Source: Planktothricoides raciborskii GIHE-MW2 (GTDB lineage Bacteria > Cyanobacteriota > Cyanobacteriia > Cyanobacteriales > Laspinemataceae). From it: a stretch of 64,000 nucleotides of DNA. The stretch lies in NCBI RefSeq assembly GCF_040564635.1, contig NZ_CP159837.1, forward strand, positions 6,187,001 through 6,251,000, read 5' to 3'. The translations under genes were made by a program, and so were the position numbers. Shown one piece after another: positions 54,064 to 63,987 of the stretch (positions within the stretch are counted from its first letter, which is position 1; each line of letters opens with the position of its first letter). Under the pieces are notes generated by a model, which saw only the letters and a list, made by a program, of their open reading frames with translations, did not search any database and had not been told where the DNA came from.

Positions 54064-54744
54064 TTAATTCGGTGCGGCTAAAATGCCCTTAGCCCGATTA
54101 TCCAGGGTACGAGCTAAATTGGCAATTGGTCTTTGAGGGGTTTGTCCCTCAAGATACAGCAAAAACACAAAAGCACCAATGGCATCGCGACGAAAAGCCA
54201 CGATATCCAAATTGGCCGGAACTCCTTCCATATTTAATTTCAGATTAACCCCGGCCACCGCTTCCCCAATATTCTCCAGTCTTAACGGAGTTTGTTGGAG
54301 AATTTGTGTAGCCCCCATCCCTTCTGTGATCATCCGTTGCAGAGATCCGGGTGAGGCCAAAATTGCCTCAAAGTCATTCTGTTCCTGGGGACTTTGTAGG
54401 GGGGTGGTCATTCCCAGCAGCATCTCAAAATTATTCGGTTCTATAAAAGCAAAGACACTGGCTATGGACAAGCCTTCTTGAGTTAGTTCCCGTCTAAGCT
54501 GGTTCAATTCATCCGCGGGCATTCCTTGAAATCCTGAAGGCAGGTCTTGGGCGCGGATCACCAATTGAGACCAGTCTCGGCCTTGATTCCGTGGTTGCGT
54601 CCTTTGAGACGGCACATTTTGAGCCAGTATTTGAGCCTCAATCGGGCGATCGGTTTCCGCTTGACTGGGAGTCCCCCCGATCCATATCCCAGTAAACAGA
54701 CAAATAACAACAAACAAGTTTTTTGGATGCATATTTGGATGCAT
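54064..54744 (-). CDS. Secreted protein of unknown function
   Basis: A 226-residue protein with a signal peptide (NLFVVICLFTGIWIGGTPSQA) and no membrane helix afterwards. The mature part has two similar phases (DLPSGFQGMPADELNQLRRE, LTQEGLSIASVFAFIEPNNF; GVPANLDIVAFRRDAIGAFV). It ends near the C-terminus with LARTLDNRAKGIL. It should be periplasmic. The start is duplicated as MHPNMHPK; AGGAG lies 11 bases before the first ATG. I do not know the family. Confidence 0.7.
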   Translation of the reverse strand: MHPNMHPKNLFVVICLFTGIWIGGTPSQAETDRPIEAQILAQNVPSQRTQPRNQGRDWSQLVIRAQDLPSGFQGMPADELNQLRRELTQEGLSIASVFAFIEPNNFEMLLGMTTPLQSPQEQNDFEAILASPGSLQRMITEGMGATQILQQTPLRLENIGEAVAGVNLKLNMEGVPANLDIVAFRRDAIGAFVFLLYLEGQTPQRPIANLARTLDNRAKGILAAPN

Positions 54745-55081
54745 ATATTTTTGCTCCTTTGATTTCGTGGGTGTTATGTAGGCGTTATTTTGTAAGCGTT
54801 TCTGAATTCATTATGAGACGATTTGGGGATCAACAGGTGCCATTGCCCTGGACAAATACCTAACTATTCATCGGCAAAGATGAGGTTAGGGTGCCAACCC
54901 GGATTGACTCAAGGGAAAAACGCCGATATCTCCAGGCCAGGAATTGTCTCGACCAGATATTAAGACTCTCGCCTAAGTCCTGACGATGAATGCAGCATTA
55001 TTTTTAAGTTTAGAATCTTAAAATACTGTAAAATTTTCACAAACCGATAAGATTGGTTTTATCTTCTACGGAAAAATCACT

Positions 55082-56671
55082 ATGGCTATTGGCTACGTTG
55101 CCTTGGTTCTCCATGCCCATTTACCTTTTGTCCGACACCCAGAAAGTGACTATGTTCTAGAAGAAGAATGGCTCTATGAAGCCATTACCGAGACATATAT
55201 CCCTTTACTGCGAGTATTTGAAGGACTCAGGAACGATGGGATTGATTTTAAAATCACGATGAGCATGACTCCGCCGTTAGTCTCCATGCTCCGGGATCCC
55301 TTACTACAAGAACGCTATGACGAACATTTATCTAAGCTCGAAGAACTGATCGAGCTAGAAATTGAACACAATCAACATAATGGCCACATCCGTTACCTCG
55401 CCGAACATTATGCCAGCGAGTTTAACGCAACTCGCGAGATATGGGAGCGTTATAGCGGAGATTTAGTAACGGCATTTAAACAATTCCAAGACAGCAATAA
55501 CTTAGAAATTATCACCTGCGGGGCGACTCATGGCTATTTGCCATTGATGAAAATGTATCCCCAAGCTGTCTGGGCTCAATTACAAGTAGCGTGCCAGCAT
55601 TATGAGGAAAACTTTGGTCGTCCCCCCAAAGGCATATGGCTACCAGAATGTGCTTATTATGAAGGCTTGGAGCGGATGCTGGCAGATGTGGGTTTACGCT
55701 ATTTCCTGACTGATGGCCACGGGATTTTGTACGGTCGGCCTCGGCCTCGGTTTGGCACTTATTCGCCAATTTTCACGGAAACAGGGGTGGCGGCTTTCGG
55801 TCGAGACCATGAGTCTTCACAACAGGTTTGGTCTTCTGAGGTGGGCTATCCTGGTGCGGCGGAATATCGAGAGTTTTACAAAGACTTGGGCTGGGAAGCG
55901 GAATATGAGTATATTAAGCCCTACATTATGCCCAATGGACAGCGCAAGAATATTGGGATTAAATATCACAAGATTACCGGGCGCGGTTTGGGTTTAGGGG
56001 ATAAACAACTCTACGATCCCTACTGGGCTAGAGAAAAAGCTGCCGAACACGCCGGGAACTTTATGTTCAACCGGGAAAGACAGGTGGATCATCTTTATAA
56101 TCTGATGCAGCGTCCGCCAATTGTGGTGTCTCCTTACGATGCTGAGTTATTTGGCCACTGGTGGTATGAAGGCCCCTGGTTTATTGATTATTTATTCCGC
56201 AAGTCTTGGTATGACCAAGGGACTTATGAGATGACTCATTTGGCGGATTATCTGCGGACTCACAAAACTCACCAGGTTTGCCGTCCGTCCCAGTCCAGTT
56301 GGGGTTACAAGGGATATCACGAGTATTGGCTTAATGATACGAATGCTTGGATTTATTCCCATTTGCACAAGGGTGCGGAACGGATGATTTCGTTGAGCCT
56401 TCGCGAGGCGGCTGACGAGTTGGAAGAAAAAGCTCTGAACCAAGCGGCACGGGAGTTGTTGCTGGCGCAGTCTTCGGACTGGGCATTTATTATGCGGACT
56501 GGGACGATGGTTCCCTATGCGGTGCGGCGCACCCGATCGCATTTGATGCGGTTAAATAAAATCTATGATGATGTAAATAGCGGAAAAATAGATTCCGGTT
56601 GGCTGGAAAAAGTCGAGGCGATCGACAATATTTTCCCCAGTATTAACTATCGAGTGTATCGACCTCTATAA
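55082..56671 (+). CDS. GH57 1,4-alpha-glucan branching enzyme-like protein (DUF1957)
   Basis: A 529-residue protein. ALVLHAHLPFVRHPE is the GH57 opening block; WLPECAYYEG carries the nucleophile Glu (residue 189) and SPYDAELFGHWWYEGP the acid Asp (353). SDWAFIMRTGTMVPYAVRR near the end belongs to the DUF1957 domain. GH57 enzymes of this type make alpha-1,6 branches in glycogen. The length is typical. It is not next to other glycogen genes here. Confidence 0.93.
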   Translation: MAIGYVALVLHAHLPFVRHPESDYVLEEEWLYEAITETYIPLLRVFEGLRNDGIDFKITMSMTPPLVSMLRDPLLQERYDEHLSKLEELIELEIEHNQHNGHIRYLAEHYASEFNATREIWERYSGDLVTAFKQFQDSNNLEIITCGATHGYLPLMKMYPQAVWAQLQVACQHYEENFGRPPKGIWLPECAYYEGLERMLADVGLRYFLTDGHGILYGRPRPRFGTYSPIFTETGVAAFGRDHESSQQVWSSEVGYPGAAEYREFYKDLGWEAEYEYIKPYIMPNGQRKNIGIKYHKITGRGLGLGDKQLYDPYWAREKAAEHAGNFMFNRERQVDHLYNLMQRPPIVVSPYDAELFGHWWYEGPWFIDYLFRKSWYDQGTYEMTHLADYLRTHKTHQVCRPSQSSWGYKGYHEYWLNDTNAWIYSHLHKGAERMISLSLREAADELEEKALNQAARELLLAQSSDWAFIMRTGTMVPYAVRRTRSHLMRLNKIYDDVNSGKIDSGWLEKVEAIDNIFPSINYRVYRPL

Positions 56672-56941
56672 TTGATATTTTGCAGGGATTGATTTTAGAT
56701 TTTAGAGGGTTAATTTCATCTAAAATCTAAAATCTTTTCCAGCCAATCAAGAGTGAAAGAAAATTCATGTCCTCAAAATGGGTCTGCCCGCTTTCGGTGG
56801 AACCCGTTTTTTTATCAAAGCTATTCATTTGGTGCTGGCTATTCGGGGCGATACCGCGCAGCGGATCCCGAAGCTTGCCCCCGCGAATGCGGGGGGTTCG
56901 CCCAACAAAGCCAAGAAACATTCTTCAGGACTGCTCCTACT

Positions 56942-57652
56942 TTATTGAAAACCGAAAATTTCACCCAGAGCCCGCAAAATATCTAGATAAAAATTGCCCC
57001 CCATTTCTCTAAATAACTCAAAAGGCATTCCTGGATTGCCAAAAAAAGGTCGGAGTGTCCAACCGAGTTGACAGCCCACTAATCCATACAGAATCAACCA
57101 CAATTGCAAAATTTTCTCGCGGGTTTCTTGCCCTACCAATTCGTTTTCTGAGAAGGCTTGCATTGCTTCATAGAAAAATTTAATCCCCAAAAATCCGGTT
57201 AGACTAAATATGATTACATTCAACAATTTAAAAAATTGATAGTTATTGGTAGTCGTCGTCATAAATAACAAGGTGATGGGCGCAAAGCTAAATAATAAGA
57301 CGCTAATCACCGCCATTGCTGATAATAACAGAGCGACATATTGCCCAAACGGTTTTCTGGAGCCAAAAAAGACATTAAAAAAGTATAATGTGGGTAAACA
57401 AATCATTAATGTCATTAAGTACAAAGCTGGCAGTTTCACCATTGAGGCTAAAGCTTGTTGCCAACTGCTAGAAGCGCCAATAATTCCGCCATAAATGGCA
57501 AAAAATATGGAGCTACAAATGAGCAAGGCGTTAATTTTTTGGTAAAGTTGTACGTTTTGGGAAATTTCTTGGAGAAAGTTTTGCCGGTCTTGCAATAGCC
57601 AAATTAAAACAGAAAAGTATTTTCCGGCTGCAAATTGCTGTTTTGGCATCAT
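56942..57652 (-). CDS. Polytopic membrane protein, Yip1-like
   Basis: About 236 residues from MMPKQQFAAGKYFSVLIWLL. Five or six membrane helices: INALLICSSIFFAIYGGIIG, ALYLMTLMICLPTLYFFNVF, ALLLSAMAVISVLLFSFAPI, NVIIFSLTGFLGIKFFYEAM and LWLILYGLVGCQLGWTLRPF. GNPGMPFELFREMGGNFYLD ends the family block. It is a common cyanobacterial membrane protein without known role. AGGAGCCCT before the ATG fits this start; 23 more codons are open upstream. Confidence 0.75.
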   Translation of the reverse strand: MMPKQQFAAGKYFSVLIWLLQDRQNFLQEISQNVQLYQKINALLICSSIFFAIYGGIIGASSSWQQALASMVKLPALYLMTLMICLPTLYFFNVFFGSRKPFGQYVALLLSAMAVISVLLFSFAPITLLFMTTTTNNYQFFKLLNVIIFSLTGFLGIKFFYEAMQAFSENELVGQETREKILQLWLILYGLVGCQLGWTLRPFFGNPGMPFELFREMGGNFYLDILRALGEIFGFQ

Positions 57653-58232
57653 AGGGCTCCTGGTGGGTAAAAAAAACGAATGGTTGATGTGGCGCGATCG
57701 CTGATTAACCCGCCACATCAACCATTATAGTGAATGCATATACTGAATATTGAAAGAATTAGCCAGATTTTGTTAAATTTTCCTAAAATTATGGTGATTT
57801 GTTAATTGATATTTGCAGAAGTGTTGAATTGGTACTGATGAATTACCTAAAAGTGGTTATGGCCTTGATTGACCAAAATTAACGAACAGTCCTCCAGGAT
57901 ATCCGGTTAATAGATTAATCCCAGTAATTTGACGGTGACTTGGTGAAATCCTTGATTCCCTAGTAATTTACTGGTTAAAGCAACAATCTTTCAATCTAAA
58001 TAGAATCTAAATAAAATAGTTGTAACTCATTGGCATGAGATTTATTTACATTGATGAAACCCAATTTAAAATCCTGCTTTTTGCCCAAATATGCCAAACT
58101 AAATTTCTGCCTAACGGGATATTAATTTTGAGAGTAATCACCGAGATGTATTTTGAATATTTTTATTATAGAATCACCATTTTTGGCGTTTTATGCGATA
58201 AATAAAGGTTGAACGCACGATAAATTCACTTT

Positions 58233-58333
58233 TATAGCAATCCTAAATCAATTGGGAAATAAGCCCTCACCCCTCTCCCCTCTCCCAAAAGGGGAGAGGG
58301 GAGCAGCTTCATAAATCATTTAAGATTGCTATA
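58233..58333. repeat. MITE-like palindrome
   Basis: TATAGCAATC and GATTGCTATA are the inverted ends of a 101-base stretch, extended by CTAAATCA/AATCATTTAA. Inside, CTCCCCTCTCCC and GGGGAGAGGGGAG form a strong hairpin. 57653-58232 before it is AT-rich and shows no gene. Confidence 0.85.
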
Positions 58334-59462
58334 TTTTCCATATTTGTGCGATTCGGAAGAGCGCAAAAGCGGAGGCCAACAGGCTGAAGTGTGGCGGGGG
58401 TGAGGGTTACAGGGGTTCCATTAACGCCAAAGAGCCCGATCAACTGTGGTTCTTGTTGTCCATCAAGGAGGACAATTACCCGGATTTCCTGGGAACAACC
58501 CCAGGGGTAGTTAGGCAACAGCCCCATCGGGAGACTCACTATCAATCTTGTGAAGCGGGCTTATTGGTGGTAACTCTTAACCAGATAGGGAACTCCCGAA
58601 GAGCCAATTAGGGTTAGGCGTGGGTCAGCGAGAGCGCGAAAGCTCCGCTTGAACCCTCTCTAAGAGTAAGTAGCGAAACTGGTTGATACCCTGCGTCCAA
58701 AAGGACAAGGGGAAAGCGGGGTGAGCTTAATTTCTCACCCCGGAAAGTCAAAGGATTTTACATTCCTTTGATGTCGAAATCCCGAAGTACCCAGGGGGAT
58801 AGGGCGGCACAAGAAAGCCAATACACCCGAAACCACGGAACGAAGTGTGCGACCTGAACTGGTCAGATGAAACGGGACTCCCAGTCCCCTAGGGATTTTC
58901 ACCCCTAGCCCTCGTGGAAAGGACTCAGTGAGTCCGGTCACGGCCTAGTAGGTAACGAAACAGCCGGAATGCAGACCCCAAAAGTAGCCAAAACTGCTAG
59001 GGATTAAGCGGTGAGGAGCAAGAGGGAAGAGGTGGAAGGTTGAACATAGTCCATAGCTACTGATTAAACTACGTGATACGTGAAACAGCCAAATTATCCC
59101 TGACAGGCTGTAGCCAAAAACGGCAAAGAAGGTAGTTCTGAATGGTACTTCGTTATTCAGAAGTGAAAACAAAACCCTTCCGTAGAATAGGTAGTCAACC
59201 TAACCACATCAATAACTTCAAATGACGCAACAGGGTAAGCCCTACAGAGTCTTAAGGGAGGTCGAAACCTTAAGTAGGTCTGAGGCAACAAAGACGGAAA
59301 TCTCTGGAGGGTAGAAGATGAGGGAAAAAGCGAACGCTGCCCTGTAATGGGGTAGATAGGGGTTCAAAATTTGCCCCCGAACGAAAGTAATAGCAGACTT
59401 CCCTTGGGTCTTACACGAAAGAAACAATGACACAAGAAACCTCAAACGGAGTCATAAGTTAG

Positions 59463-61130
59463 ATGTCAAGAACAATCTTGATAAATGGAGATAACGGACA
59501 ACTTAAGGACTGGTCACAGGTCAACTGGAAGAAAATCCGAAAGAATGTCAGGAATCTAAGACAAAGAATCTTTCGTGCCAGAAAACTTGGTCAGTGGAAG
59601 CAATTGAGAAGATTGCAGAAATTGATGATAAAAAGCCGTTCAAACCTACTGCTTAGTGTCAGACAAATTACTCAGGTTAACACCGGAAAGCAAACGGCAG
59701 GGATAGACAAGGAGGTAATAAACACCCCTGCACAGCGAGTAAAACTTGTCAATGAGTGGAAAATGCCAAAAGCATCACCCACAAAACGGGTGTACATACC
59801 CAAATCAAATGCTAAGAAACGTCCTTTAGGCATCCCAACCATAAAGGATAGAGTCGCACAAGCAATAGTCAAAAATTCATTAGAACCAGAATGGGAAGCA
59901 GTGTTTGAAGCCAACTCTTATGGCTTCAGACCCGGTAGAAACTGCCAAGACGCCATAGGACAATGTTGGATTAGACTCAACACAAGTCCCACTTGCGGCG
60001 GACACAAATGGGTTCTAGACGCTGACATCAAAGGGTTCTTTGATAACATTGCCCATGAAACCATTATGGAAATGATAGGTTTTGTTCCACGTGGAAAACT
60101 TATCAAGGACTGGCTAGAAGCTGGGTTTATCGATGAAGGTAAATACAACCCCACAGAGACAGGTACACCTCAAGGTGGTGTCATAAGTCCACTATTAGCA
60201 AATATTGGATTGCATGGGTTAGAAACAGTCATTAAACAAGCTAACCCAAAGCTAGGCATCATTCGGTATGCAGACGACTTTGTTGTTACATCAAAGGACA
60301 AAGAATCGCTTGAAAATGCACTTACCCAGAGCGAGCAATGGTTATCAGAAAGAGGACTAAAAATCAGCGCTGAGAAAACAAAAATGGTTCACATTGATGA
60401 TGGATTCAATTTCTTGGGGTTCAACATACGCCAATACAATGGCAAATGTTTAATTAAACCCCAGAAAGAAAAAGTATTGGCATTCTGTAAAAAGATAGGA
60501 CAGACTCTATCCGAAATGAAAGCCAACACACAAGAACAAGTCATCAATAGAATAAACCCACTTCTCAGAGGTTTTGCGAACTACTACAGAGGTGTGGTTA
60601 GCAAAGAAACCTTTAGCTACATCAATTATCGAGTGTGGCAATACCTCTGGCGTTGGTCTCTAAGACGGCATCCCAACAAACCAAAAAAATGGGTGAAAAA
60701 TCGCTACTTTAAGCGATATAGAGGAGTTGATTGGATGTTCATGTGTCAGGGAACTGGTAGAAAAGGCAAGGAAAAATCCGAAATCTTATACGACATCAGC
60801 AAAACCCCAATTGTCAGGCACATCAAAGTCAAAGGTCAGGCAAGTCCAGACGACCCTACCCTCCGGGAATACTGGCATAGTCGAAGCATCAAAAACGGGA
60901 AAAACCACTGGGCAAAAGGCTCAAAATACGAGCAAATAGCCAAATTCCAGGAATGGAAATGCCCGATATGTGGAGACAGCTTATTCAACGGAGAAGAAAT
61001 AGAAACCCATCACATAGTACCCGTGAAAGATGGCGGCTCGGACGACACCGAGAATCTCATCCACTTGCACAAAGCGTGTCACAAACAGGTACACTCAAAA
61101 CCCAAGTTAATGGCTGGAAGTAAGGCTTGA
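59463..61130 (+). CDS. Group II intron reverse transcriptase/maturase with HNH endonuclease
   Basis: A 555-residue protein. The RT domain has TAGIDKEVINTP, RPLGIPTIKDRVAQ, the YGFRPGRNCQDAI block, WVLDADIKGFFDNI, GTPQGGVISPLLAN and the catalytic RYADDFVV (~268). Domain X follows (LLRGFANYYRGVVS). The C-terminus is an HNH nuclease (CPICGDSLFNGEEIETHH, HLHKACHKQVH) with both CxxC-type zinc parts. All catalytic motifs are intact, so it is likely active in splicing and retrohoming. Its stop codon overlaps domain V. Confidence 0.97.
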   Translation: MSRTILINGDNGQLKDWSQVNWKKIRKNVRNLRQRIFRARKLGQWKQLRRLQKLMIKSRSNLLLSVRQITQVNTGKQTAGIDKEVINTPAQRVKLVNEWKMPKASPTKRVYIPKSNAKKRPLGIPTIKDRVAQAIVKNSLEPEWEAVFEANSYGFRPGRNCQDAIGQCWIRLNTSPTCGGHKWVLDADIKGFFDNIAHETIMEMIGFVPRGKLIKDWLEAGFIDEGKYNPTETGTPQGGVISPLLANIGLHGLETVIKQANPKLGIIRYADDFVVTSKDKESLENALTQSEQWLSERGLKISAEKTKMVHIDDGFNFLGFNIRQYNGKCLIKPQKEKVLAFCKKIGQTLSEMKANTQEQVINRINPLLRGFANYYRGVVSKETFSYINYRVWQYLWRWSLRRHPNKPKKWVKNRYFKRYRGVDWMFMCQGTGRKGKEKSEILYDISKTPIVRHIKVKGQASPDDPTLREYWHSRSIKNGKNHWAKGSKYEQIAKFQEWKCPICGDSLFNGEEIETHHIVPVKDGGSDDTENLIHLHKACHKQVHSKPKLMAGSKA

Positions 61131-61200
61131 GCCGTGTGATTGGAAACAGTCACGCACGGTTCTTGGGGGAGGGGAGAGAGGCGACTCCCGAACCTTACCC
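61129..61200 (+). ncRNA. Group II intron domains V and VI
   Basis: Domain V is a 34-base hairpin with the GGAAAC-type tetraloop region and a catalytic AGC-like triad (GAGCCG). Domain VI follows as a GGGGGAGGGGAGAGAGGCGA stem with CTCCCGAACCTTACCC, where an unpaired A near the base would be the branch point. Confidence 0.88.
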
Positions 61201-61203
61201 GAT

Positions 61204-61660
61204 AACTCGTCGTTGGTTCACAGGTAGGTCGATGACTAAAGCACTCCTAGCTGCTGCTTTAAGTCGCGAATTGCCGCGCTGGTATCAGGTTGATAGGCAA
61301 TTGTCAAACATCGGGCGACGAGATCAGCTAGGTTCACCGCAGGGAAGTATTGGCTTTGGGAGTTTACCCGTTGCTATCCAGCAATGTCGTGATGATGGCA
61401 GCAATTAAATGTGCATCTCGTCGGTGTTTTGGCAAGGGAGATATGAGCAACACTTTTCCAGAACGATATTTAATTCGGGGAATGGAACCGTCGGCGATCG
61501 CACAATATCTGATACTCCTACAATATCTGATACTCCTGCCCGGTTGCCGGTAGCCTTACCACACTGCCCGCTGGCAATTTATTTCTGGTGGTTCAAAATC
61601 TTTCCGACGGTCAATTCGGGGACGAGAGGTCTATGATTAAACTACAGATCGGCGATATCC
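61204..61660 (+). other. Exon-side remnant DNA
   Basis: No full gene is visible between the intron and the kinase gene. One frame ends with LPAGNLFLVVQNLSDGQFGD and ERSMIKLQIGDIQL, which looks like a true protein end (stop at ~61667), after a frameshift in a 14-base repeat (CAATATCTGATACTCCT twice, ~61502). The gene that held the intron site may thus be broken. Its identity is not known. Confidence 0.35.
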
Positions 61661-61701
61661 AGCTATGATCTAAGAAAAATATCGCTTTACCATCGGCTTC
61701 C

Positions 61702-63987
61702 ATGAGTTACTGCATTAATCCCAATTGTCCCAAACCGAGCGATCCTTTAAATGCGAATAACCGAATTTGTCGTCAATGCGGTACGGAATTACTGATTGCC
61801 GGACGCTATCGGGTGACGAAGTTGCTGGGAGAGGGCGGTTTTGCCAAAACTTATGAAGTGGACGATCGCGGTTTTGCCAAAGTTTTAAAAGTGCTGCAAC
61901 TAAAAGAACCCAAGGCGATCGCCCTGTTTAAACAAGAAGCCAATGTTTTACAAAAACTCAGACACCCAGGAATTCCCAGGGTTGAACCCCAAGGCTATTT
62001 TACCGTTAAGATGCGAGCCAGCAAAATGTCCATACATTGCTTGGTTATGCAAAAGATTTACGGTCAAAACTTAGAAGAATGGTTAGGCGATCGGGGCAAC
62101 TACCCAATCACTCAAGAAGAAGCCATTGACTGGCTCAAACAAATGACCGATATTTTGCAAGAAGTTCACCGCTGGCAATTTTTCCATCGAGATATCAAAC
62201 CCACCAATATCATGCTGCAACCCAATGGTCAATTAGCATTAATTGACTTTGGTTCAGTGCGCGAAGTCACCGGCACTTATTTAGCAAAAATGGGCGTGGG
62301 ACATCGCGGAACGGTGATTGCTTCCAAAGGCTATGCGCCCCCAGAACAAGAAAATGGTCATCCCGTCCCCCAATCAGATTTTTTTGCTTTGGGACGGACT
62401 TTTGTGCATTTACTCACGGGTAAACATCCCCTGGAATTTTATGACCCCTGCACTGATACTTTGCAATGGCGAAATTCGGCTCCGAAAATTTCTCCATTCT
62501 TGGCAGATTTTATTGACTATCTGATTTCTCGCTTGCCCGGAAATCGGCCTCAAAACACCCATGTTATTCTCCAGCAATTAACAGAAATTGAAAAAAATAT
62601 AACAGTCAAAAACAACTTTTTATTTTATTATCCTTTATTATATCAAGGTTTGCCAAAAGCAAAACCCTGGAAAAAACCGAACCTAAAATCTAAAAAATTG
62701 GCTGTTGCCACAGTTTTATTAATTGGTATAGTGGGCTACTTAGAAGTCAATATATATAAATATATCCGGGCTAATTTAACTGAAAATAATTCGACAGAAT
62801 CGCCATTGTCAACATCACCGTTGCCGCATAAAAATGATAATAAATTTGAGACAATTCAACCTCCTCAGATGCCGGAAAAAAGTCTCACAGATAACCGGGA
62901 AGTTTCTCCGGTTAAAACTGCGCCTTTGGCTAGGGCAATGCTTAATGTCACGGCGGCAATATCGCCCCAAAAACCGGGTTCTGAATCTAATAAAAAACCA
63001 GCGATTGCCAAAAGTATTGCTTCAGCAATTACCCCCAATTTATCAGACAAAAATATTTCTTTATATAAAACCTTATCTGGACACGATCAAGATGTTCAAT
63101 CGGTGGCAATTACCCCCGATGGCACAGAAATTGCCAGCGGCAGTTTTGACGGCACGATAAAAATTTGGAACCTGAAAACCGGCGAACTGATGCAAACGCT
63201 AACCGGACATTCTGATGCGGGGGAAATTGTTTCTTCCATTGCCATTAGTCCTGATGGTAAAATATTAGTCAGTAGCACTAATAGTTACGGAGGCAATATT
63301 AAAATTTGGGATTTATCCAGTGGCTTGTTATTAGCGACTTTAAACGCCCAACAAGTTGGGGTTTCTGTGGTGGCGATTAGCCCGGATAGCCAATTCTTAG
63401 CTAGTGGGGGGTATGATGGCACAATTCAACTTTGGAACTTGGCATTAGGCGAAGAAATTGGCACATTTTCGGGGCATTTGGGCCGGGTATTTTCCGTGGC
63501 GTTTAGTCCCAATGGTCAAGTCCTCGCCAGTGGGGCAGAAGATGGTTCCGTTCATCTATGGAATTTAAACCAAATTCAAGGAAAAGTTGGCTTTAATCTT
63601 CAGCCCGATCGCCGCTTATTGGGACATATTGGTATCGTGCATTCGGTTGTATTTAGTCCCGATAGTCAGCGGTTAGCCAGTGGCAGTGCGGATAAAACTA
63701 TTAAACTTTGGCAAGTAGAAACCGGAGAAGCGATCGCCACTTTAGCTAGTCATTCTGGCAGTATGCTATCCGTTGCCATTAGTCCCAATGGGCAAATTTT
63801 AGCCGGTGGCAGCTTACTCGGTCGCATTAAATTGTGGAATCTTGATACTGGAGAAGTGATTGATACTTTATCGGCGCATTCCCGATGGGTGGAATCGGTA
63901 GTTTTTAGCCCCGATGGTCATATCCTTGCCAGTGGCAGCAGCGATCGCACCGTAAAAATTTGGGACTTAGAAAAATCTCCTCGTTAA
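61702..63987 (+). CDS. Ser/Thr protein kinase with WD40 repeats
   Basis: A 761-residue protein. The N-terminus has four Cys in a zinc-ribbon pattern (CINPNCPKP, RICRQCGTE). The kinase domain (~35-290) has LGEGGFAKTYE, Lys in KVLKVLQ, HRDIKPTNIM, DFGS and APPEQENG, as in cyanobacterial SpkB/SpkG-like kinases. One membrane helix (LAVATVLLIGIVGYLEVNIY) lies at ~335-355. After a Ser/Pro linker come seven WD40 units (LSGHDQDVQSVAITPDGTEI to the end), enough for one propeller. It phosphorylates unknown proteins; the propeller is probably outside the cytoplasm or binds partners. Confidence 0.94.
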   Translation: MSYCINPNCPKPSDPLNANNRICRQCGTELLIAGRYRVTKLLGEGGFAKTYEVDDRGFAKVLKVLQLKEPKAIALFKQEANVLQKLRHPGIPRVEPQGYFTVKMRASKMSIHCLVMQKIYGQNLEEWLGDRGNYPITQEEAIDWLKQMTDILQEVHRWQFFHRDIKPTNIMLQPNGQLALIDFGSVREVTGTYLAKMGVGHRGTVIASKGYAPPEQENGHPVPQSDFFALGRTFVHLLTGKHPLEFYDPCTDTLQWRNSAPKISPFLADFIDYLISRLPGNRPQNTHVILQQLTEIEKNITVKNNFLFYYPLLYQGLPKAKPWKKPNLKSKKLAVATVLLIGIVGYLEVNIYKYIRANLTENNSTESPLSTSPLPHKNDNKFETIQPPQMPEKSLTDNREVSPVKTAPLARAMLNVTAAISPQKPGSESNKKPAIAKSIASAITPNLSDKNISLYKTLSGHDQDVQSVAITPDGTEIASGSFDGTIKIWNLKTGELMQTLTGHSDAGEIVSSIAISPDGKILVSSTNSYGGNIKIWDLSSGLLLATLNAQQVGVSVVAISPDSQFLASGGYDGTIQLWNLALGEEIGTFSGHLGRVFSVAFSPNGQVLASGAEDGSVHLWNLNQIQGKVGFNLQPDRRLLGHIGIVHSVVFSPDSQRLASGSADKTIKLWQVETGEAIATLASHSGSMLSVAISPNGQILAGGSLLGRIKLWNLDTGEVIDTLSAHSRWVESVVFSPDGHILASGSSDRTVKIWDLEKSPR

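Larger units (their letters stand above)
58550..61203 (+). mobile_element. Group II intron (5' end not resolved)
   Basis: The 3' part is certain: domain V at 61129-61162 (GAGCCGTGTGAT, GGAAACA loop, CACGCACGGTTC), then domain VI and a 3' end near CTTACCCGAT at 61203. A long structured RNA precedes the maturase gene, with GNRA-like loops and repeated GCGAAAC/AACGAAAC motifs. For the 5' end, GTGCGACC at 58847 fits the consensus GUGYG best and gives a normal total of ~2.36 kb. But domain-I-like sequence (CCAGATAGGG at 58581, GTAGCGAAACTGG at 58667) extends above it, and another GTGCGATT lies at 58346. The start given is a compromise. Confidence 0.85.

Noticed and set aside
53776-54067. Several 68-75 codon frames on both strands
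   Set aside because: Overlapping, without family features; the DNA holds a common dispersed repeat (GGATCCGCTGCGCGGCATCG), also seen inverted at ~56855.
58309-58545. Minus-strand frame (MIVSLPMGLLPNYPWGCSQE) before the intron
   Set aside because: It looks partly protein-like but has no clear family; the DNA may belong to the 5' part of the intron.
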